This document shows, one piece after another, positions 58,836-64,000 of a stretch of DNA of 64,000 bases (position 1 is its first letter; each line of letters begins with the position of its first letter). The translations under genes and the position numbers were made by a program. The notes beneath the pieces were generated by a model, which saw only the letters and a list, made by a program, of their open reading frames with translations, had not been told where the DNA came from and did not search any database. This DNA is from Aurantiacibacter poecillastricola. Lineage in GTDB: Bacteria > Pseudomonadota > Alphaproteobacteria > Sphingomonadales > Sphingomonadaceae. The stretch spans positions 868,001 to 932,000 of the forward strand of contig NZ_JAVAMS010000002.1 in assembly GCF_030730945.1 (NCBI RefSeq). The letters run 5' to 3'.

Positions 58836-59010
58836 CGGCCAGCCTCCGTTCGATATAGCGGCCCACGTAGAGGCCGATCACCGCGGCAAAGGCGGTGGAA
58901 AGGATTTCCTTGAGCGTCGCCTCGCCATGAAACACGGCGAGATACGCCGCGACCGCCGAAGCGAAAGCGGCGAAGGCTGCAACGAAGATGAAAAGTTCAC
59001 GCAAGATCAC
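58822..59010 (-). CDS. Small membrane protein between nuoD and nuoE
   Basis: 62 residues from a GTG that overlaps the nuoD stop (GTGA), ending 14 bases inside nuoE. Two hydrophobic segments ([24 protein letters not shown] and [18 protein letters not shown]) flank a short polar loop containing HGEATLKE, and the C-terminus is basic. No named family. Coupled on both sides to complex I genes, so co-expressed; role unknown. Confidence 0.6.
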   Translation of the reverse strand: MILRELFIFVAAFAAFASAVAAYLAVFHGEATLKEILSTAFAAVIGLYVGRYIERRLADGRA

Positions 59011-60227
59011 CGGTCACACTCCCCGAACACCACGTCGATCGCGCCGAGGATAGCGGTTGCGTCGGGTAGCATGTGACCCTTGGACATGAAGTCCATCGCC
59101 TGCAGGTGGCTGAAAGCCGTCGGGCGGATCTTGCAGCGGTACGGCTTGTTCGAGCCGTCGCTGACGAGATATACGCCGAACTCGCCCTTGGGGCTCTCAG
59201 TCGCGACGTAAACTTCGCCCGCCGGGACGTGGAAGCCCTCGGTATAGAGCTTGAAGTGATGGATCAGCGCTTCCATCGACTGCTTCATCTCGGCGCGCTT
59301 GGGTGGCGCGACCTTGCGATCGATGGACTGCACCGGACCTTCAGGCATTTCGGCGAGGCACTGCTTGATGATCTTCGCGCTCTCGTAGACTTCCTTCACG
59401 CGCACCATGAAGCGGTCGTAGCAATCCGAATTGGTACCGACCGGGATTTCGAAATCCATCCGGTCGTAGACATCATAGGGCTGCGACTTGCGCAGGTCCC
59501 ACGGAATGCCGGCAGCGCGGATCATCGGGCCGGAGAAGCCCCACTTTACCGCATCGTCCTTAGAGACGACGGCGATATCGACGTTGCGTTGCTTGAAGAT
59601 GCGGTTGTCGGTGACGAGGCTCATCGCGTCGCCGAACAGTTCGGGCAGGCGTCCGTCCACCCAGTCACCGATGTCGGTGAGCAGCTTCAGCGGCACGTCC
59701 TGATGTACGCCGCCGGGTCTGTACCAGGCCGCGTGCATGCGAGCGCCAGACGCGCGTTCGAAGAAATTCAGGCAGTCTTCGCGAAGCTCGAACACCCACA
59801 GGTTCGGCGTCATCGCGCCCACGTCCATCACGTGCGCGCCGATGTTTAGCATGTGGTTGCAGATGCGGGTCAGCTCGGCAAACAGCACGCGCAGGTACTG
59901 GCCGCGGATCGGCACCTCGACATTCAGCAGCTTCTCGATGGCGAGAACGTAGCTGTATTCCTGCGCCAGCGGAGAGCAGTAGTCGAGCCGGTCGAAATAG
60001 GGCAGCGCCTGCAGGTAGGTCTTGTACTCGATCAACTTCTCGGTGCCGCGATGGAGCAGGCCGACATGCGGGTCGATCCGCTCGATGATTTCGCCGTCAA
60101 GCTCCATCACCATGCGCAGCACGCCGTGCGCAGCGGGATGCTGCGGGCCGAAATTGATCGTGTAGTTGGAAATCTCCTCCCCTTCGGTGGTGGGAGATTC
60201 CTCGAAGGTCAGGCCATGATCGCTCAT
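59007..60227 (-). CDS. nuoD: NADH-quinone oxidoreductase subunit D
   Basis: 406 residues from the ATG at 60227, which overlaps the stop of the lipoprotein gene by four bases; the ATG five codons earlier is less likely. NuoD landmarks: [34 protein letters not shown], and the C-terminal DVVFGECDR. It shares the quinone-reduction site with NuoB. Separate from NuoC here, unlike the fused E. coli protein. Confidence 0.97.
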   Translation of the reverse strand: MSDHGLTFEESPTTEGEEISNYTINFGPQHPAAHGVLRMVMELDGEIIERIDPHVGLLHRGTEKLIEYKTYLQALPYFDRLDYCSPLAQEYSYVLAIEKLLNVEVPIRGQYLRVLFAELTRICNHMLNIGAHVMDVGAMTPNLWVFELREDCLNFFERASGARMHAAWYRPGGVHQDVPLKLLTDIGDWVDGRLPELFGDAMSLVTDNRIFKQRNVDIAVVSKDDAVKWGFSGPMIRAAGIPWDLRKSQPYDVYDRMDFEIPVGTNSDCYDRFMVRVKEVYESAKIIKQCLAEMPEGPVQSIDRKVAPPKRAEMKQSMEALIHHFKLYTEGFHVPAGEVYVATESPKGEFGVYLVSDGSNKPYRCKIRPTAFSHLQAMDFMSKGHMLPDATAILGAIDVVFGECDR

Positions 60228-60724
60228 ACGCCGCAAGTCCATGTTCCGGGGCCATAGGCCACTTCGCTCATGCCTTCCCTGCGGACGGTGAGCGTCGCTT
60301 CGTAACTCGTGCTTTCCACGCTGGCATCGGTGCCGATTTCCGCGCGATTCACATCGAAGGTGTACTCGTCACCGGTCAGCATCGGGCCTGCGGAAATCGC
60401 ATCGGGACCACCCAGTTCGGTGCCTTCGAGGTTGATGAGCTGGCCGTTCATCTGCGCAACGCCGACGCCGCGCGCATCCGCCGCTTCGGGGGCTGCCGCT
60501 ACCAGCAGCGTCGCCCCGTCGGCCTCGAACCGGCACACACCCACGTCCTCATCGCCCAGGTCCATGTTCGCCTCGCCCACGTCCTGAAGCGATGGGATGA
60601 CGGCGATGTCAGCTTCGTCCTGCAACACTTCAGTCGGCTCGTTCGTCTCGTCGACTTCCTGCGTCTCGGCGCAAGCAGCAAGCGCCAGCGTCGCGATGGC
60701 GCCAAGGGTAATCTTGCGGATCAT
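60224..60724 (-). CDS. Lipoprotein encoded between nuoC and nuoD
   Basis: 166 residues. The lipobox LALAAC (Cys18) predicts a lipid-anchored protein outside the cytoplasm. The mature part starts with an acidic linker ([21 protein letters not shown]) followed by a beta-rich domain of about 120 residues with two Cys (VCRFEA and TWTCGV), a possible disulfide. Four-base overlaps join it to nuoC and nuoD. No known complex I subunit matches. I do not recognise the family. Confidence 0.75.
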   Translation of the reverse strand: MIRKITLGAIATLALAACAETQEVDETNEPTEVLQDEADIAVIPSLQDVGEANMDLGDEDVGVCRFEADGATLLVAAAPEAADARGVGVAQMNGQLINLEGTELGGPDAISAGPMLTGDEYTFDVNRAEIGTDASVESTSYEATLTVRREGMSEVAYGPGTWTCGV

Positions 60725-61572
60725 GTCTTGTCCTCCGGCTCGGTTGCGCCCTTGGTGTCCGTCACATCGCCTTCGCTCGGCTTGCGGGCTAGACGGTCCT
60801 CGGCGGATTCAGGAGCGCCCGGATCGTGCTTGCCGGTATCTTCCTCGGCCGGAGAGCCCGCGCTGACATGATTGGCGGCCTTCTCATCGGCCTTTGCACC
60901 GGCGCCCGTCTCCTTGGGCGAATCCGTGGTCGTGGGCTCATTAACCGGCGGAACATCGGCCTTTTCATCGCCGGGAAGCACGTAGTCCGCGCCTTCCCAA
61001 GGCGACATGAAATCGAAGCTACGGAAGTCCTGTGCCAGCTCGACAGGCTCGTATACGACGCGCTTCTCTTCTTCCGAATAGCGCACTTCGGTGTAGCCCG
61101 TGAGCGGGAAGTCCTTGCGGAAGGGGTGCCCCTCGAAACCGTAGTCGGTGAGAATACGGCGGAGGTCGGTGTTCCCTTCGAATGTGACACCGTACATGTC
61201 GAACACCTCGCGCTCGAGCCAGCCAGCCACAGGCCACAGCGTGGTAACGGTTGGCACCGGCGTCATCTCGTCGGTCGTCACCTTCACCATCACGCGGTGG
61301 TTCTTCGTGAGGCTGAGCAGCATGTAGACGACTTCGAACCGCTCGGCACGGCCGGGATAGTCGGCACCCGCGATTTCCATCAACTGCTGGTACTTGTGCT
61401 CGTCACGCAGCAGGCGCAGCGCATCCTCGATGCTTTCCCGCTTCACCGTGATGATGATCTCGCCATACTGTTCGACGCTGGAAACGACATGATCGCCGAG
61501 CGCCGCGCACAGCGTGTCGCGAACACCTTCGTTCGATGCAATGCGCGGGGCGGAATGCAGGACCTTGGCCAT
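60721..61572 (-). CDS. nuoC: NADH-quinone oxidoreductase subunit C with long acidic tail
   Basis: 283 residues. Residues 1-195 are a normal NuoC, with [25 protein letters not shown] and [27 protein letters not shown]. From about residue 200 a hydrophilic tail of some 80 residues, rich in Glu, Asp, Lys, Ala, Thr and Pro, has no fold that I recognise. NuoC lies in the peripheral arm beside NuoD. The tail looks disordered. Confidence 0.96.
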   Translation of the reverse strand: MAKVLHSAPRIASNEGVRDTLCAALGDHVVSSVEQYGEIIITVKRESIEDALRLLRDEHKYQQLMEIAGADYPGRAERFEVVYMLLSLTKNHRVMVKVTTDEMTPVPTVTTLWPVAGWLEREVFDMYGVTFEGNTDLRRILTDYGFEGHPFRKDFPLTGYTEVRYSEEEKRVVYEPVELAQDFRSFDFMSPWEGADYVLPGDEKADVPPVNEPTTTDSPKETGAGAKADEKAANHVSAGSPAEEDTGKHDPGAPESAEDRLARKPSEGDVTDTKGATEPEDKT

Positions 61573-61584
61573 GTGAGTTGCTCC

Positions 61585-62196
61585 CTAGCGCTCGATCGTG
61601 CCGACGCGGCGGATCTTGCGCTGCAATTGCATCACGCCATAGAGCAGCGCCTCTGCTGTCGGAGGGCAACCGGGGATGTAGATATCCACCGGCACGATCC
61701 GGTCGCAACCGCGCACCACCGAATAGCTGTAGTGATAGTAGCCGCCGCCATTGGCGCACGAACCCATGCTGATCACGTATTTCGGATCGGACATCTGGTC
61801 GTACACGCGCCGCAGCGCGGGGGCCATCTTGTTGCAGAGCGTTCCCGCCACGATCATCACGTCCGACTGGCGCGGGCTGGCACGTGGGGCGACACCGAAA
61901 CGCTCCATGTCGTAGCGCGGCATGTTGACGTGGATCATTTCCACCGCGCAGCAGGCGAGGCCGAAGGTCATCCACCACAGCGAGCCGGTACGAGCCCACT
62001 GGAACAGCTCTTCCGTGCTGGTGACGAGGAAGCCCTTGTCGTCCACCTCGGTCTGCAGCGCGTTGAAATAGTCGGCATCCGGCTGCTTGACCTCGCCGCC
62101 ACGGGCGGTGGGCGCATCGGCCAGCATCGGGTTTTCGGAATCCTTCACCTGGTCCTGAAAAGGCGGGTAAAGGGCGGGTTCGTCGCGAGTGCTCAT
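61585..62196 (-). CDS. nuoB: NADH-quinone oxidoreductase subunit B
   Basis: 203 residues from the ATG overlapping the nuoA stop by four bases; a longer frame upstream is nuoA shadow. Cluster N2 ligands: tandem Cys in GLACCAVEM, then GSCANGGG and [12 protein letters not shown]. It hands electrons to quinone. The first 40 residues are a variable hydrophilic extension. Confidence 0.97.
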   Translation of the reverse strand: MSTRDEPALYPPFQDQVKDSENPMLADAPTARGGEVKQPDADYFNALQTEVDDKGFLVTSTEELFQWARTGSLWWMTFGLACCAVEMIHVNMPRYDMERFGVAPRASPRQSDVMIVAGTLCNKMAPALRRVYDQMSDPKYVISMGSCANGGGYYHYSYSVVRGCDRIVPVDIYIPGCPPTAEALLYGVMQLQRKIRRVGTIER

Positions 62197-62567
62197 TGCC
62201 AGTCCAGAGCTCCCTTCTTCCATTCGTAAGCAAGGCCGATGGCGAGGATGGCGAGGAAGATCATCATGCCGATCCAGCCCGCCCATCCGGTAAGGTCCAG
62301 GCTGACCGCCCAGGGGAACAGGAACGCGGCTTCGAGGTCGAACAGCAGGAAGCTGATAGCCACCAGGTAGAACTTGACGTCGAACTGGCTGCGCGGATCC
62401 TCGAACGCAGGGAAGCCGCACTCGTATTCCGTCAGCTTTTCCGCCTGCGGATTGTGCGCACCGGTGAGACGCGAGACGCCCATCGGCAGGAAAACAAACG
62501 CTGCGGACAGCACCGCCGCGATGGCGAGGAAGAGCAGAATCGGGAAGTATTGGCTGAGATCGACCAC
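62193..62567 (-). CDS. nuoA: NADH-quinone oxidoreductase subunit A
   Basis: 124 residues from the GTG at 62567, which gives the usual family start ([16 protein letters not shown]); a GTG at 62603 would add 12 residues. Three membrane helices, with the conserved loop [41 protein letters not shown]. First gene of the operon. Promoter elements were not identified in the short gap to the upstream lipoprotein gene, so transcription may begin inside that gene. Confidence 0.94.
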   Translation of the reverse strand: MVDLSQYFPILLFLAIAAVLSAAFVFLPMGVSRLTGAHNPQAEKLTEYECGFPAFEDPRSQFDVKFYLVAISFLLFDLEAAFLFPWAVSLDLTGWAGWIGMMIFLAILAIGLAYEWKKGALDWQ

Positions 62568-62653
62568 GACGGACTCGGATTGCTGAGGGTTTCGCAGGCG
62601 CACCTAAGCAATGCCCGCCCATCATGCAAGGCAGTCGGAAGCCCTATGGACCG

Positions 62654-63931
62654 CTAATCCGTGGGATTCTTTGCAAGTTCGAGACGCCGGATGTGCGTCT
62701 CGCGCGATTGCGCACCCTCCCTTGCCCTACCGCCCTCTTCGTAGAGGTCCCAGCTGCCATTGCCGATATAATACAGCGCGCCATCGCGAATGCTGCCGCC
62801 CAGCGGTTCCGTCCATTCCGGATTGGAGCGCTCGAGCACGCGCATGGCCGTGATACGATTCCCTTCGTCCGACAGGCGCAAGGCGATGATGCGCATGGGG
62901 CTGATGCCATTCTGCACAGCGATCAACTCGCCCTCATGCAGCCAGAGACCATCTATTCCATCCAGCAGGACGGGAACCTCCGTGCCGAGGCGGGAAACTG
63001 TGCCGGTCGCGGTATCGACGATGGCGATGCCGTAGCGATAGTCGCTGATATAGAGCCGCGACGCGTCTTCGGCGGGCGCGATACCCTGTGGCGAGCGAAG
63101 CGTCCCGGGCGCGACGAGGGTGGTGATCGTTCCATCGGGTGCGGTAAGGCGATACACTCCGCCTCCCGACGGATCGCTTGCATATACCGCCCCGTCGGCA
63201 CCAACCGCGATGTCGGAAAGGTTCGCGCCTTCGGGCGCCAGCAAATGTCGCTCCCCATCCTCTCCCTGGATCAGTCCGCTGAAAACTTCGGTCCCCTCCG
63301 GCACCATTCCCAGGTTGCCCGAAGCCATCCAGATCGAGCGCGCCGATCCTGGATGGCCCGGATCCTGCGCCAGACCGCTCACGTTGCCGAGGTCCGGGCG
63401 GGAATGGAATTCCCATGCGCCATCCTTGCCAAGCCACCGTCCACGCAGGATCACGTCCGTTACCATGTACCTTCCGTCGTCCAGTGAGAGCACGCTCTCG
63501 GGCAGGCGCGCTTCACGCGGCAGGGTCGCGACAACCGTGCTCGCTACCAGCGGGGCTGGATCCTCGGCGAAGGCCTGCAGCACCTGCGCGGCCTTTTCAC
63601 CGTCGAACAGGTCCGCAATCTGTCCTTCCGCTCCGCTAGAAAACTGATACCCGCGCCGGACCAGCCACATGACCTGGTCGAAGACCCCGTCCGCATCACC
63701 CTCGCCGAAATACACATTGAGCAGACGCAGGCGGACCGAAGCGGAATTGGGAAAGTCCCGCGCCAGCGCCTCCAGTCCGGCGGCGTCCGCAATCTGCCCG
63801 GTCTCGGCTTCCACCGCACGCCACGGCTCCAGCATTGGCGCCCTCACAGCGGTTTGCAGCGGCACCGCCGGTGAGGAACATGCGGGCGCTACAATCACTA
63901 TTCCCACGACGGCGGCGCATTTGCCAAACAT
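62654..63931 (-). CDS. Lipoprotein with SMP-30/gluconolactonase-like beta-propeller
   Basis: 425 residues from the ATG at 63931, preceded by GGGCGAGG; a longer frame to 63997 is less likely. Signal peptide ends in VAPAC (Cys18), so a lipoprotein is predicted. Residues about 30-150 are helical and TPR-like (LEALARDFPNSASVRLRLLNVYFGEGDADG). From about 165 a propeller is suggested by repeats such as LSDIAVGADGAVYASDPSGGGVYRL and RLYISDYRYGIAIVDTATG. Ligand and reaction unknown. It precedes the nuo operon on the same strand by 86 bases. Confidence 0.8.
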   Translation of the reverse strand: MFGKCAAVVGIVIVAPACSSPAVPLQTAVRAPMLEPWRAVEAETGQIADAAGLEALARDFPNSASVRLRLLNVYFGEGDADGVFDQVMWLVRRGYQFSSGAEGQIADLFDGEKAAQVLQAFAEDPAPLVASTVVATLPREARLPESVLSLDDGRYMVTDVILRGRWLGKDGAWEFHSRPDLGNVSGLAQDPGHPGSARSIWMASGNLGMVPEGTEVFSGLIQGEDGERHLLAPEGANLSDIAVGADGAVYASDPSGGGVYRLTAPDGTITTLVAPGTLRSPQGIAPAEDASRLYISDYRYGIAIVDTATGTVSRLGTEVPVLLDGIDGLWLHEGELIAVQNGISPMRIIALRLSDEGNRITAMRVLERSNPEWTEPLGGSIRDGALYYIGNGSWDLYEEGGRAREGAQSRETHIRRLELAKNPTD

Positions 63932-64000
63932 GTTGCCTCGCCCTAGATAGCGCTTGAAATTTCGCAGTTGCACAAAAGCAGGACGAAGAACCATCATGGC

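Overview
The window is a high-GC chromosomal stretch from an alphaproteobacterium, most likely a sphingomonad close to Erythrobacteraceae. This is inferred from gene order and protein style: tpiA-secG-pyrG divergent from ppiD-trpE; trpD-trpC-moaC-moeA-lexA-comEC-gltX-gltA; a complete nuoA-N operon running into birA-coaX-rnj; a lipoyl domain fused to the pyruvate dehydrogenase E1 beta subunit; a large sphingomonad-type TonB-dependent receptor; and a LexA operator of the alphaproteobacterial GTTC-N7-GTTC type. I see no insertion sequence, prophage, CRISPR array, integrase or abrupt change of composition. This is core chromosome.

Layout. 1-5.3 kb: the end of a Tad pilus locus, with a truncated TadG-like gene, a von Willebrand-type TadG and four TadE-like pseudopilins, all on the plus strand and mostly overlapping. 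5.5-8.5 kb (minus): pdhB, pdhA and a FtsB/DivIC septum protein. 8.6-12.4 kb: hppD, a small exported protein, a tandem-MarR regulator and a 638-bp regulatory gap. 12.4-15.7 kb: a TonB-dependent receptor, its terminator and tRNA-Arg(CCT). 15.8-17.9 kb: DUF1178, a nitrilase-family amidase and glutaredoxin, then a small heat-shock gene with an RpoH-like promoter and a ROSE-like RNA thermometer. 18.3-21.3 kb (minus): pyrG, secG and tpiA. 21.5-29.1 kb (plus): ppiD and a trpE-X-pip-trpGDC operon. 29.2-37.1 kb: DUF3597, moaC, moeA and lexA, then comEC divergent from gltX and gltA. 37.2-43.8 kb: a histidine kinase-like protein that lacks its phosphoacceptor histidine, two uncharacterised proteins, a large coiled-coil membrane protein and DUF1467. 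43.8-62.6 kb (minus): rnj, coaX, birA and the complete complex I operon, carrying three tiny membrane proteins and one lipoprotein between the nuo genes. 62.7-63.9 kb: a beta-propeller lipoprotein.

How the genes work together. Pyruvate dehydrogenase and citrate synthase feed acetyl units into the TCA cycle, and the NADH formed is oxidised by complex I. trpE/G/D/C make tryptophan from chorismate. MoaC and MoeA serve molybdenum cofactor synthesis. HppD opens homogentisate formation from tyrosine. Many neighbouring genes overlap by 1-4 bases, so translational coupling is probably widespread.

The strongest non-routine observations are the RpoH promoter plus ROSE-like thermometer in front of hsp20, the unannotated-looking small genes inside the nuo operon, the His-less kinase, the TipN-like coiled-coil protein, and the leader region (alternative hairpins and a leader ORF) of the TonB receptor gene.
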